From NCBI GenBank assembly GCA_045636545.1, contig JAZTXR010000064.1, forward strand, positions 1-41,483: a DNA stretch of 41,483 nucleotides, given 5' to 3'. A program made the translations under genes and the position numbers. Shown here piece by piece: positions 1-8,014 of the stretch. Within the stretch, counting starts at the first letter, position 1, and each line of letters begins with the position of its first letter. Origin of the DNA: HGM04593 sp045636545 (GTDB lineage: Bacteria > Bacteroidota > Bacteroidia > Bacteroidales > Bacteroidaceae). Below the pieces are notes generated by a model. That model saw nothing but the letters and a program-made list of their open reading frames with translations. It did not search any database and was not told where the DNA came from.

Positions 1-1250
1 TCGGGCAGCAACAGAAAGGCCGGGAACAGGAACACCACACCGCGCAACAGGGCGAAGATTGTTGAAGCGGCAACCTTTTCAATGCTCTGCAGATAGCCTA
101 TTGCAACAAGGTTAAGAATAAAGAAGAGGAAGCCGGTTGCAAAATAAGGAAAGCCCTCAATGGCAATCTGTGCAGCGGGGTCACTGCCGGCAATGAACAG
201 ATGCACAAGCTGTTCCGGGAAAAGCGTGAATGCAATGATTGAGAGAAGCGAGCTGATAACAGCCGCGCGCACTGAGATTGCGAGTGTGCGGTGTACCCTA
301 TCCCAGCGCCCTGCTCCATAGTTATAACTGATGATAGGTTGTGCCGACTGCGCTATCGAGTTGCCGAACATAAACACAAACGGTGTATAGTAGCACGCAA
401 TGCCATATGCTCCCACACCGGCATCGCCAAGATATTTAATGAACACATAATTCCCGGCAAACAGCACAAAAGCCATCGTAAGCTCACCAAGCAGAGCCGA
501 AAAGCCTATGCGGCACTGGTAGGCAATATTCCTTATCGAAAGTGTCAGGCTCGTCGGTGACATCTTCACTCCGCTCATCCTCAACGTACGGGCATACTTA
601 ACCAGGTAGATGAACGCCATCAAACCACCGACAGCCGTGCTTATTGCCGATGCTATTGCCGCACCCTTCACCCCCATGCCAAGCGGGAAGATGAAAAGCC
701 AGTCAAAGAAGAAATTGAGCACTGCCGGCACCACGTTGCACCACATTGCATATTTGGGCGAACCGTCGAGGCGAATTACGAACAACCCTACCACCGACCA
801 CATCTGCATGATGCCTGCCGGGATGAGATAAACCATGTAATCCCTCACCAAAGGCATCAACGTTGCCGATGCGCCAAGCATATAAGCAATATGCTCGGGG
901 GCAAGCAGAATGAATATCATTGCACCAATGACCACAAAGGTAGAGAACCACATGGCCTGCGTAACGTTTATGCGCGCTGCCTTTACATTCTCCTGCGACA
1001 AATGGATTGATGCCACAACCGAAGCACCCATTCCCACCATAAGCGCAAAGCCGGTGAGTATAAGGAAGATAGGATAACAGATGTTTATGGCAGCAATTCC
1101 GTTGCTGCCCACTCCGTGACCCACAAAAATGCCGTCAATCACCGTCAACAGCGACCAACTAACCATTCCCAACAGCGTTGGTATGAACATCTTTGTAAAA
1201 AGCCTCGAAACATTCGTCGTTCCAAAATCAATATCGTCCCTGCCTGCCAT
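1..1250 (-). CDS. MATE family multidrug/cation efflux transporter, C-terminus cut by window edge
   Basis: Reverse-strand translation from the ATG at 1250 runs open for about 416 residues to the window edge, so the C-terminus is missing. The protein is very hydrophobic with repeated transmembrane helices. It begins MAGRDDIDFGTTNVSRLF and continues with the MATE-type first helices (PTLLGMVSWSLLTVIDGIFVG, here split at 20: the DGIFVGHGVGSNGIAAIN stretch is diagnostic). A later segment (KYLGDAGVGAYGI ... QSAQPIISYNYGAGRWDR) matches the second MATE half. MATE proteins are inner-membrane antiporters that export drugs or cations using a Na+ or H+ gradient; the substrate cannot be told from sequence. 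A TATCTTCG box at 1267-1274 (minus) could be its -7 element, but a clear -33 box is lacking. It is separated by about 90 bp from the gene upstream and is probably an independent unit. Confidence 0.9.
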   Translation of the reverse strand, partial: MAGRDDIDFGTTNVSRLFTKMFIPTLLGMVSWSLLTVIDGIFVGHGVGSNGIAAINICYPIFLILTGFALMVGMGASVVASIHLSQENVKAARINVTQAMWFSTFVVIGAMIFILLAPEHIAYMLGASATLMPLVRDYMVYLIPAGIMQMWSVVGLFVIRLDGSPKYAMWCNVVPAVLNFFFDWLFIFPLGMGVKGAAIASAISTAVGGLMAFIYLVKYARTLRMSGVKMSPTSLTLSIRNIAYQCRIGFSALLGELTMAFVLFAGNYVFIKYLGDAGVGAYGIACYYTPFVFMFGNSIAQSAQPIISYNYGAGRWDRVHRTLAISVRAAVISSLLSIIAFTLFPEQLVHLFIAGSDPAAQIAIEGFPYFATGFLFFILNLVAIGYLQSIEKVAASTIFALLRGVVFLFPAFLLLP

Positions 1251-1339
1251 AAGAAAAGTTTTTATGCGAAGATAACAAAATTTTCGCGATTTATGGCAAT
1301 AAAAGCACTTTATAAAGATTCAACAAATGGCAGAAACGG

Positions 1340-2293
1340 TTACTTGCGGCTACAATCCAATGAAGAAAGCAGTTCTCTTCTTCTTTTACATATTCTAGCA
1401 CTTGCCTTATGTGCATTTTCAAGTTCGTCTATTTTGCTATAATCTACTTCTTCATAGTATTGCAACCAACTTTGAATCTGCGATATTCGACTGATGGTCA
1501 GTACATCATACACAATCTCGTTACAATCTAAAAAAAGACCACCTTCATCGCATAATTCGCTGACAATAGTACTCCACAATGCCAAGAATTTTATTTGGTC
1601 ACCAAGGTTGCAAAACCAACTCTTTTTCATAATCTTTTTGGTTTTCCGCTCCACAATGTCAATGCACAGACGGGTTATTTTATAATCATTCTCTTTGAAT
1701 GATTTGCAAACTAAAGACCCCTCATTCTTGTGCAAGCATCCAAACCACCTTTTAAACCAATACTTGAGGAGATATCCTGTACTCATACTGGAAAACCAGA
1801 CAGGGATTGAGTAAAGTTCTTTTCTAATTATCTCCGAAATTCGAATATTCAAATCCTTAAATGCTTCATTTACGGCAATATTTTGATTAGCTTTCAACAT
1901 TATTTGATTATGTAGAATGTTGAGAGAATCACAATTCTTTGCAAGTTCATTTGCTGCATCATTTGCACACTGTGTTTTGACCGCACCTTCAAACTCGAAC
2001 GGCAATGTTGCAACACCAATAGTTGTGAGGCCTCTTTTCTGGCATTCACCGGCAATCCGTGGAGCAAGGCCGCTACCATATTCACCACCAAGGCAAACCA
2101 CAATGAATACCGTTTTTATTTCTTCATTCAATAATGTATCAATGTAAGGGTGCTCAATATTATCAACCACAACAGTATCAATACCTTTATGCCATTCCAC
2201 AAGGTCACTAATGATATTGTTACTGCCACTACCAACACCAATAATAACTACATCCGATAAACCAAATTCTTTTTTTTCTTTAGAAATTTTCAT
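1340..2293 (-). CDS. Divergent FtsZ/tubulin-superfamily GTPase-like protein
   Basis: About 317 residues; not a housekeeping FtsZ. With the upstream in-frame start at 2299 numbered 1, residues 17-28 (DVVIIGVGSGSN) match the FtsZ first strand and glycine loop. Residues 71-80 (GGEYGSGLAP) match the tubulin/FtsZ signature GGGTGTGAAP. GVATLPFEFEG (95-105) matches the FtsZ KPFxFEG strand, and NILHNQIML resembles the FtsZ segment IVIPNDRLL. The downstream half does not resemble FtsZ: I see no T7 loop (NxDFAD type), so stimulation of a neighbouring subunit's GTPase may be absent. The C-terminus is basic and alpha-helical. The ATG at 2293 overlaps the stop of the SprT-like gene (ATGA), implying translational coupling; a start two codons earlier at 2299 is also possible. 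The role is unknown. FtsZ-like side families (FtsZl-type) have been linked to membrane remodelling and accessory loci. Confidence 0.7.
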   Translation of the reverse strand: MKISKEKKEFGLSDVVIIGVGSGSNNIISDLVEWHKGIDTVVVDNIEHPYIDTLLNEEIKTVFIVVCLGGEYGSGLAPRIAGECQKRGLTTIGVATLPFEFEGAVKTQCANDAANELAKNCDSLNILHNQIMLKANQNIAVNEAFKDLNIRISEIIRKELYSIPVWFSSMSTGYLLKYWFKRWFGCLHKNEGSLVCKSFKENDYKITRLCIDIVERKTKKIMKKSWFCNLGDQIKFLALWSTIVSELCDEGGLFLDCNEIVYDVLTISRISQIQSWLQYYEEVDYSKIDELENAHKASARICKRRRELLSSLDCSRK

Positions 2294-2700
2294 TCCCATA
2301 TTCCTAAAATTTCCTTTTTAAACAAAATTCCTGCTCTGCCGTAATAATGTGGTTTGACAACATATCCTTTCTCATTTGCAAGTTCCACTAATCTACTGTA
2401 AAGAAACCAGAATCTATACCCATGGGATGCTTCAAACTTGGTCATGGTTGCAGCCCCGTTCCACCACTCTGTCCTGTTTATATGGTGCGCATATTCGTGT
2501 ATCGCTACCTGCACAATGTCGGCCGTTCCTTTCAGGTCATATATTGTTATTGTTGAATTATGATGCGTATATGATGCGAGAATTCTTTTACACCTTCTTT
2601 TTGAGATTCTAATAGCAAAAGGCAACTTGCAATCATATATAGCAAGAAGCATTGCTTTCAAATCTTCAGTTGTTTTTCCTTGTACTTTCAAATTATCCAT
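2290..2700 (-). CDS. SprT-like zinc metallopeptidase domain protein
   Basis: 136 residues from the ATG at 2700 (MDNLKVQGKT). The central motif HEYAHH is an HExxH-type zinc site (HEYAH), followed about 25 residues later by HGYRFWFLYSRL, which fits the HGxxF/W third-ligand region of SprT/Spartan-type peptidases. The open frame extends upstream to 2787, but that extension would translate the terminator hairpin at 2734-2764, so I reject it. The gene overlaps the FtsZ-like gene by four bases, so the two proteins are probably made together. SprT-like domains often cleave proteins crosslinked to DNA, but this small protein has no visible DNA-binding addition. A DNA-repair or defence role is inference. 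Confidence 0.72.
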   Translation of the reverse strand: MDNLKVQGKTTEDLKAMLLAIYDCKLPFAIRISKRRCKRILASYTHHNSTITIYDLKGTADIVQVAIHEYAHHINRTEWWNGAATMTKFEASHGYRFWFLYSRLVELANEKGYVVKPHYYGRAGILFKKEILGIWE

Positions 2701-2723
2701 ACAGCATAAATTTAATACGGTAC

Positions 2724-2764
2724 AAAATAAAAACAGACCTCTGCCAATGTACGGCAGAGGTCTG
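2724..2764 (-). terminator. Rho-independent terminator between UDG-like and SprT-like genes
   Basis: A perfect 12-bp inverted repeat (2734-2745 with 2753-2764, 7-nt loop) has the arm CAGACCTCTGCC. On the minus strand it is followed by a T-rich run (TTTTTATTTT). It lies 20 bp after the UDG-like stop and 34 bp before the SprT-like start, so it separates or attenuates transcription between the two pairs. The half-arm CCTCTGCC followed by ATTG recurs at 4480-4494, just upstream of the WYL promoter. Confidence 0.75.
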
Positions 2765-2783
2765 CAAGAACTCAACAAAAAAA

Positions 2784-3467
2784 TCACAACCTACCTTCTT
2801 TTACATCTTGAATCACCCTTAATATGGCATCGGCATGCTCCTGCTCCGGTTTACCTTGTGGATGTTCTGATATCAAATAATAAACATCTCCTATCTTATA
2901 AATATCAATGCGATATTTATACCAATTTTCACTACACAGAAACTGTGGATTTTCATTATTATTAATATAATGAAGAAATTTCCAACCCCAATCTTCATTT
3001 GTAAAAAAAACTGCAATTTTAGGAGAGAGAATTTCTATCTCTTTCATAAATATATCTGCAACATATTTCCATTGGTAATCACATATCTTTGTCCCGGGAT
3101 TACCAGCAGAAGGGGCTACTTTGTAAAGATTACTATAGGTCGTATATTCATACCAATCTTCGCCATAATAATTACTAAAAGCTTTGCCTGCTGTACGAAA
3201 AAACGGAGAACAATTGTCATTTATATAATCCGTTAACCCTTCAGAACCTTTATCATACATTGTATCATAATCATCATTAACGCCTGTTTTCCACCCATTG
3301 TTTGCCCTACCATAGAAGATTATACCATCATTGGCAGTCGTTGGGAATTTACTACCGACATAGGGAGCCATACAACAATAGTTACACTTACTTAATGCAG
3401 AAATACTCTCATCTTTAAGCATTATCTCATACAAAGGCTTCAATGCCTCTTTTAAAAAATTTCTCAT
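2784..3467 (-). CDS. Uracil-DNA glycosylase superfamily-like protein (tentative)
   Basis: 227 residues. The N-terminal half has FYGRANNGW, where UDG-fold proteins carry a GxxP/GxDP-type active-site loop after a hydrophobic strand. The middle contains NLYKVAPSAGNPG and the strand SPKIAVFFTN. The C-terminal part has SEHPQGK, resembling the HPS-type motif 2 of UDGs. A cysteine cluster near residue 30 (CNYCC) may bind metal, though a full four-cysteine Fe-S site is not evident. The overall order (loop, strand, HP motif) supports the UDG-like fold, but the canonical catalytic Asp/Asn is not obvious, so it could act on another nucleobase or be inactive. It starts 18 bp after the WYL regulator stop, so they probably form one transcript, ended by the hairpin at 2724-2764. 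Confidence 0.45.
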   Translation of the reverse strand: MRNFLKEALKPLYEIMLKDESISALSKCNYCCMAPYVGSKFPTTANDGIIFYGRANNGWKTGVNDDYDTMYDKGSEGLTDYINDNCSPFFRTAGKAFSNYYGEDWYEYTTYSNLYKVAPSAGNPGTKICDYQWKYVADIFMKEIEILSPKIAVFFTNEDWGWKFLHYINNNENPQFLCSENWYKYRIDIYKIGDVYYLISEHPQGKPEQEHADAILRVIQDVKEGRL

Positions 3468-3485
3468 AATTCTGTTTTTAAAAGT

Positions 3486-4421
3486 TTATTGATATTTTTT
3501 ACTATATACCCTGTTCATCCTTTCAATCCTTCCGGCAATCTCTTCGCGCAGCCACTGCGGTTCAAGTACTTCTACATCTTCGCCATAGCGCAGCAGTTCC
3601 TGTTGAAAATCAAACTCCGGGCGTATGCTATATGTAAATATGCTGTATTTGTCGTTGCGTTCAATCTCTTCCTGGGTGTCGTGCAGTTTCAAGTCGCGTG
3701 TGTAATTGGCCTGCTGTGCCGACACTTTCAATTTTACGACCTCAACATCTAAACTGCGGCAAACTCCAAAGCACCCCTCAAAGAACTCCTTCGAGTTCCA
3801 ATCTTTTGGCATTTCAAATGTTTCTTGCTTTACCGTAAGCTGCAATATTCTATCGAGCGAATAAATCATCGGCGGCTTGTCATTGTAATAAGCGTGAGTG
3901 CTTTTCGCAACCATGTACCAGCGTTGTTTGAACAACTTTATACAATAGGGTTTTACATCAAAACTACACTCTTCATCACTCCAATAACTTTTGTAAGTGA
4001 TATTTAGCAGATAGTTTTCTTTCATCGCCCTTATAATGGGTTGTAGATGTTGCAGCCCAGAAGGAATATCTTCCAATAGAATACGCTCCTTTAGGTTTTT
4101 ACTGTCGTAAAGCATGTTTGCAACACTCAGCGTGCTGTAAAGCCATGAAGTGAGTCCATTACCACTTAAGTCCTCTTCATTCTCAATATAATAACGGTAT
4201 CTCCCCTTTTTCTCATTTACAATATCAAGCTTGAAAATATCCCCAATTGCATACCTCCAATTATCAAATGTCCGTTTTGGAAGTTCCACACCCATGCTGA
4301 TGTCATTATCATTGAGCCACAGTTCATTCAGTTCCTTGAATGAAAGTTTCCTGTGCCTATGGATAGTTTCTATTACCCACACATATTTATTCATCAGCCC
4401 CTGTCCATTGTCGTTGTTCAT
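3486..4421 (-). CDS. WYL-domain transcriptional regulator
   Basis: 311 residues from the ATG at 4421. The N-terminal part (MNKYVWVIETIHRHRKLSF, then LPKRTFDNWRYAIGD) fits a winged helix-turn-helix DNA-binding domain. The middle has the WYL domain, with CIKLFKQRWYMVAKS carrying the W-Y-x-V core and SLDRIL following, as in Bacteroidetes YafY/WYL proteins. The C-terminal part (QQELLRYGEDVEVLEPQWLR) is the usual WCX extension. WYL proteins bind nucleotides or nucleic acids and often control defence genes. The open frame extends to 4640 but runs over the promoter at 4437-4467, so the start at 4421 (or the later MNKY start) is preferred. It probably controls itself and the downstream UDG-like gene. 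Confidence 0.85.
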   Translation of the reverse strand: MNNDNGQGLMNKYVWVIETIHRHRKLSFKELNELWLNDNDISMGVELPKRTFDNWRYAIGDIFKLDIVNEKKGRYRYYIENEEDLSGNGLTSWLYSTLSVANMLYDSKNLKERILLEDIPSGLQHLQPIIRAMKENYLLNITYKSYWSDEECSFDVKPYCIKLFKQRWYMVAKSTHAYYNDKPPMIYSLDRILQLTVKQETFEMPKDWNSKEFFEGCFGVCRSLDVEVVKLKVSAQQANYTRDLKLHDTQEEIERNDKYSIFTYSIRPEFDFQQELLRYGEDVEVLEPQWLREEIAGRIERMNRVYSKKYQ

Positions 4422-4436
4422 AGTTTTATTTCTTTG

Positions 4437-4467
4437 CAAACATATTATGCTACAAATATACAGCAAA
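4437..4467 (-). promoter_or_regulatory. Bacteroidetes-type promoter of the WYL regulator gene
   Basis: On the minus strand, TTTG (4464-4467) is followed after 19 bp by TATGTTTG (4437-4444), a perfect match to TAnnTTTG. The -7 box ends 16 bp before the ATG at 4421. Confidence 0.7.
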
Positions 4468-4525
4468 CACACGCCAAACAATGGCAGAGGTTTATTTTTT
4501 AAGCAAAAGAGGTTTATTTTCTGAT

Positions 4526-5020
4526 TTATGCTTTTATCATCTGGTATGCATCGCGTGCATCGCCATTGGCAAGATAAATCACCCCGCAGCGCGTGAAGCC
4601 ATATTTTTGCAGAATGTGGTGCATGATTACATTGTCGCAATGAGTGTCGATGCGCACCGTCGCGGCACGTTCAAAAGCCCAGTCAAGCAACCGCCGTGCA
4701 TAGTCCTTGCCAGGCTTTGCAACAGCAATGCGGTGGATGACGTGATAAGGTTCATTGTTCAACCACGCGCCATCTTCAATATATGAATATGTAGGGTCCG
4801 GCCCCGGAATAAACGCCATTGTAGCCTCAATCTCCCCATCGGCACCATCAGTTGCCACATAGCACACCCCTTGTTCGATGTCGTGGCGCACCACCTCAAC
4901 CGACGGATACCCCACACCCCACTGGTGCAAGTTCCCACTTGCACGCATAATCTCCTTTGCGCGCTCAAACAAGCGCATCAAAGCAGGAATATCATCGCAT
5001 GTAGCTTTGCGTATTTTCAT
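4526..5020 (-). CDS. GNAT-family N-acetyltransferase
   Basis: 164 residues from the ATG at 5020 (MKIRKATCDDIPALMRLFERA), the usual GNAT opening strand and helix. HVIHRIAVAKPGKDYARRLLDWAF fits the acetyl-CoA pyrophosphate-binding region (motif A, in a weakened form). DTHCDNVIMHHILQKYGFTRCGVIYL is the classic GNAT C-terminal pattern in which N, L and YGF are typical. It probably acetylates a small molecule or an N-terminus; the substrate is unknown. An upstream in-frame ATG at 5065 is less likely because the TIR-WD40 gene ends at 5068. It lies 47 bp after that gene on the same strand, so co-transcription with the defence cassette is possible. Confidence 0.88.
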   Translation of the reverse strand: MKIRKATCDDIPALMRLFERAKEIMRASGNLHQWGVGYPSVEVVRHDIEQGVCYVATDGADGEIEATMAFIPGPDPTYSYIEDGAWLNNEPYHVIHRIAVAKPGKDYARRLLDWAFERAATVRIDTHCDNVIMHHILQKYGFTRCGVIYLANGDARDAYQMIKA

Positions 5021-5067
5021 AATAATCAATCTGTCATTTTGCCCCTTTAAGATTTCACTTTTCACCT

Positions 5068-7998
5068 TTATTCAAGGCTGTATTCTTCTTTCTCTTCATC
5101 CGTCAACGACCAATCGTGCTCCGGGTCTTTGCGATATTTGTCAATCAGTTCCTGCAAATATAAAAATGGCCAAACACGGGCTGTCTTATCTCTATGTGCT
5201 GTAACAACATATTTTCCATCAGGACTAAAAACGGCGGATTTAACGCTGTTATTATGTCGCAAAGGTTCAGTTACAGGTTTACCGGTCTGTGCATCCCAAA
5301 CGCGAGCAGTGTTATCATAAGACGAGGTAACGACATATTTACCATCGGGGCTGAAAGTGGCGGATATAACGCTGTTATTATGTCGCAAAAGTTCAGTTAC
5401 AGGTTTACCGGTCTGTGCATCCCAAACACGGGCTGTATTATCCCAAGATGCAGTAACAACATATTTTCCATCTGGACTGAAAACTGCTGAATAAACCCCG
5501 TTATTATGTTGCAACGGCTCAGTTATAGGTTTGCCAGTAAGGGCATCCCATACACGGGCCGTTTTATCCCAAGATGCAGTAACAACATATTTACCATCGG
5601 GGCTAAACACTGCTGATTCAACCCAGCTATTATGTTGCAACGGCTCGGTGATTGGGCTACCCGTCATTGCATCCCAAACACGGGCAGTTTCATCATAAGA
5701 TGCCGTTACAATATATTTCCCATCGGGGCTGAAAACAGCGGAATAAACTTTGTTGTTATGTCGCAATGGTTCTGCCGCGAGTTTACCCGTCATTGCATCC
5801 CATACACGGGCTGTATTATCCCAAGATGCAGTAACAATGTATTTTCCATCTGGGCTGAAAACTGCTGAATAAACCCAGCTATTATGTTGCAACGGTTCGG
5901 TGATTGGGCTACCCGTCATTGCATCCCAAACACGGGCAGTTTCATCATAAGATGCCGTTACAATATATTTCCCATCGGGGCTGAAAACAGCGGAAATGAC
6001 ATCACCATTATGTTGCAACGGCTCTGTCACAGGCTTACCGGTCATCGCATCCCAAACGCGAGCGGTATAATCATCTGATGCAGTAACAACACATTTTCCA
6101 TCGGGACTGAAAACAGCAGAACAAATTTTATCATAATGTCCCATCAACTCTATCACGGGTTTACTTATTATGAAATTCCATACACGGGCAGTATTATCAT
6201 CGGAGGTAGTGGCTATATATTTACCATCGGGACTAAAAACGGCGGAATTAACTTCTTCATTATGTCGCAACGGTTCTGTCACAGGCTTACCGGTCATCGC
6301 ATCCCAAATGCGGGCAGTTTTATCACTGGATGCAGTAACAACACATTTTCCATCGGGACTGAAAACAGCAGAATAAGCCCTGCCATTATGTTGCAAAGGC
6401 TCGGTGATTGGGCTACCCGACATTGCATCCCAAATGCGTGCTGTTTTATCCCTAGATGCAGTAACAACATATTTTCCATCAGGGCTGAAAGTGGCAGAAT
6501 AAACCCTGCCATTATGTTGCAACGGTTTAGTTACGGGAATGCCGCTCTTTGCATCCCATATACGAGCAGTATTATCATCGGAGGCAGTGATAATAAATTT
6601 TCCATCAGGACTGAATACAGCGGAATTAACAATCTCATTATGTTGTAACCGTTCAGTTATAGGTTTGCCGGTATGGACATCCCAAACACGGGCTGTCTTA
6701 TCTATAGATGCAGTAACAACATATTTCCCATCGGGGCTGAAAACAGCAGAGCAAATTTTATCATAATGTTTCATCGGCTCTGTCACGGGATTGCCAGACA
6801 TTGCATCCCAAATGCGGGCTGTCTTATCGCTAGACGCGGTAACGACATATTTACCATCTGGGCTGAAAACAGCAGACAAAACCATGACATTGTGTCGCAA
6901 AGGCTCGGTGATTGGGTTACCCGTCATTGCATCCCAAACACGAGCGGTATAATCTTCAGATGCTGTAACAACGTATTTCCCATCGGGACTGAAAACCGCG
7001 GAATGAACATTGAATTCATGTTGCAAAGGCTCGGTAATTGGACTACCCGTAATTGCATCCCAAACACGGGCTGTATTATCCCAAGATGCAGTAACAATGT
7101 ATTTTCCATCTGGGCTGAAAAGGGCGGAATGGACCAAATCGTTATGCTGTAAAATTGTTCTGCAATATACGCTGTCCTTTTGTGGATTGCAACAAGTTCT
7201 CAACATCTCTTCAGCCTCCACTACATAAGGTCTGTCCAGGCTACTCAAATCCTTTGGCATGGCATAAAGCGCCATACGAAGTGCTTTGGTGATATTGCCT
7301 TTATCGTACTCTTTTCGCGCTTCACTTACAAGGTATTTTGATTGTGTAATCAGCAACTTGTCTTGCCTCTCTTCTAGTTCATTGTTTACTCCTTTCAGCC
7401 AAGCGCTGAACAGTAACGACAGCATAATCAGCAACACAGCAAAGACTCCCCATACTATGCGTTTTCTTCTCTGTTCACGGTTATAGCGTTGCCAAAGGGT
7501 GTCAAAACCCAGCCCGAACATACGCGCCACCACTTTCACTGCGGCTGCCTCGCGCCCCATTTCGTTGATATTTATTCCAAGCAGTTCCTTCTCTCCACTG
7601 AGAGCACGCAGTGCCGGCGGATAACATTCTGCCTGCGAATCATTTGAAAAAGGCACACCGTCTATTATATACGGGATAATATACTCCTCGTGTCCCTGCC
7701 TGACAAAGGTCTCAATCTCCTTATTGACCCAGGGGGAACCTGCCGATTTTGGCGAGCACACCACGATAAGGTATTTTGAATTGCTCAATGCCGTTTCAAT
7801 TTCTTTTGCAAGAAAGCCACCGGAGAGTTCAAGCGAATCGCGGAATACCGGACTCACAGTCTTGGGAAGAGCGCTGTTTTCTTTCCTCAATTTCGCAGGC
7901 AGATGATATCCCTCAAGTTTGCGGCGCAACCACTCGGCCTGTTTCTCATCCTCGCGCTTGTAGCTTATGAATGCAAAATATTTCTTGTCGGTATTCAT
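5068..7998 (-). CDS. TIR domain-transmembrane-WD40 repeat protein
   Basis: 976 residues. Residues 6-140 are a TIR domain: it opens AFISYKREDE and has FRDSLELSGG, with a Glu at the usual NADase position, then a SPWVNKEIE helix. One membrane helix lies at about 181-203, preceded by REQRRKR, predicting N-terminus in the cytoplasm. Residues 210-282 form a helical linker (NITKALRMAL) shared with the nSTAND proteins of this window. Residues 283-945 are 16 WD repeats of exactly 42 residues, each with FSPDGK, TAR and W; the last is partial. The tail (946-976, ending YSLE) is shared with the nSTAND proteins. I infer an NAD-consuming effector controlled by a WD40 sensor. The start at 7998 lies 16 bp after the nSTAND stop; the longer frame from 8049 would overlap that gene. 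It is the third gene of the cassette and is absent from the second locus. Confidence 0.88.
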   Translation of the reverse strand: MNTDKKYFAFISYKREDEKQAEWLRRKLEGYHLPAKLRKENSALPKTVSPVFRDSLELSGGFLAKEIETALSNSKYLIVVCSPKSAGSPWVNKEIETFVRQGHEEYIIPYIIDGVPFSNDSQAECYPPALRALSGEKELLGININEMGREAAAVKVVARMFGLGFDTLWQRYNREQRRKRIVWGVFAVLLIMLSLLFSAWLKGVNNELEERQDKLLITQSKYLVSEARKEYDKGNITKALRMALYAMPKDLSSLDRPYVVEAEEMLRTCCNPQKDSVYCRTILQHNDLVHSALFSPDGKYIVTASWDNTARVWDAITGSPITEPLQHEFNVHSAVFSPDGKYVVTASEDYTARVWDAMTGNPITEPLRHNVMVLSAVFSPDGKYVVTASSDKTARIWDAMSGNPVTEPMKHYDKICSAVFSPDGKYVVTASIDKTARVWDVHTGKPITERLQHNEIVNSAVFSPDGKFIITASDDNTARIWDAKSGIPVTKPLQHNGRVYSATFSPDGKYVVTASRDKTARIWDAMSGSPITEPLQHNGRAYSAVFSPDGKCVVTASSDKTARIWDAMTGKPVTEPLRHNEEVNSAVFSPDGKYIATTSDDNTARVWNFIISKPVIELMGHYDKICSAVFSPDGKCVVTASDDYTARVWDAMTGKPVTEPLQHNGDVISAVFSPDGKYIVTASYDETARVWDAMTGSPITEPLQHNSWVYSAVFSPDGKYIVTASWDNTARVWDAMTGKLAAEPLRHNNKVYSAVFSPDGKYIVTASYDETARVWDAMTGSPITEPLQHNSWVESAVFSPDGKYVVTASWDKTARVWDALTGKPITEPLQHNNGVYSAVFSPDGKYVVTASWDNTARVWDAQTGKPVTELLRHNNSVISATFSPDGKYVVTSSYDNTARVWDAQTGKPVTEPLRHNNSVKSAVFSPDGKYVVTAHRDKTARVWPFLYLQELIDKYRKDPEHDWSLTDEEKEEYSLE
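5164..7152 (-). repeat. Sixteen tandem 126-bp WD40-coding repeats
   Basis: The repeat register is exact: repeat 1 begins at 7152 and repeat 16 at 5262, 15 units of 126 bp apart. Positions 5621-5743 match 5873-5995 with one mismatch (252-bp offset), showing recent duplication of a two-repeat block. Repeats 4 and 9 share the same unusual HYDKICSAVFSPDGK signature. Protein variation concentrates at unit positions 4-6, 8, 24 and 26. Confidence 0.95.
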
Positions 7999-8014
7999 TT
8001 TTGTACATCTATTA

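Noticed and set aside
1340..2293. Housekeeping cell-division FtsZ
   Set aside because: Too divergent in the second half, no T7 loop or C-terminal FtsA-binding peptide, and not in a division gene cluster.
2701..2787. N-terminal extension of the SprT-like protein
   Set aside because: It would translate through the terminator hairpin; the ATG at 2700 lies cleanly after it.
4422..4640. N-terminal extension of the WYL regulator
   Set aside because: It covers a well-matched promoter and overlaps the GNAT gene end.
5164..7152. Regular direct repeats that could be read as a CRISPR array or DNA satellite
   Set aside because: The 126-bp period stays in frame, encodes clear WD40 units, and variation follows codon positions; there are no spacers.
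5129..7152. Long plus-strand open frames opposite the WD40 repeats
   Set aside because: They are antisense shadows created by repeat periodicity; the minus-strand protein explains the region fully.
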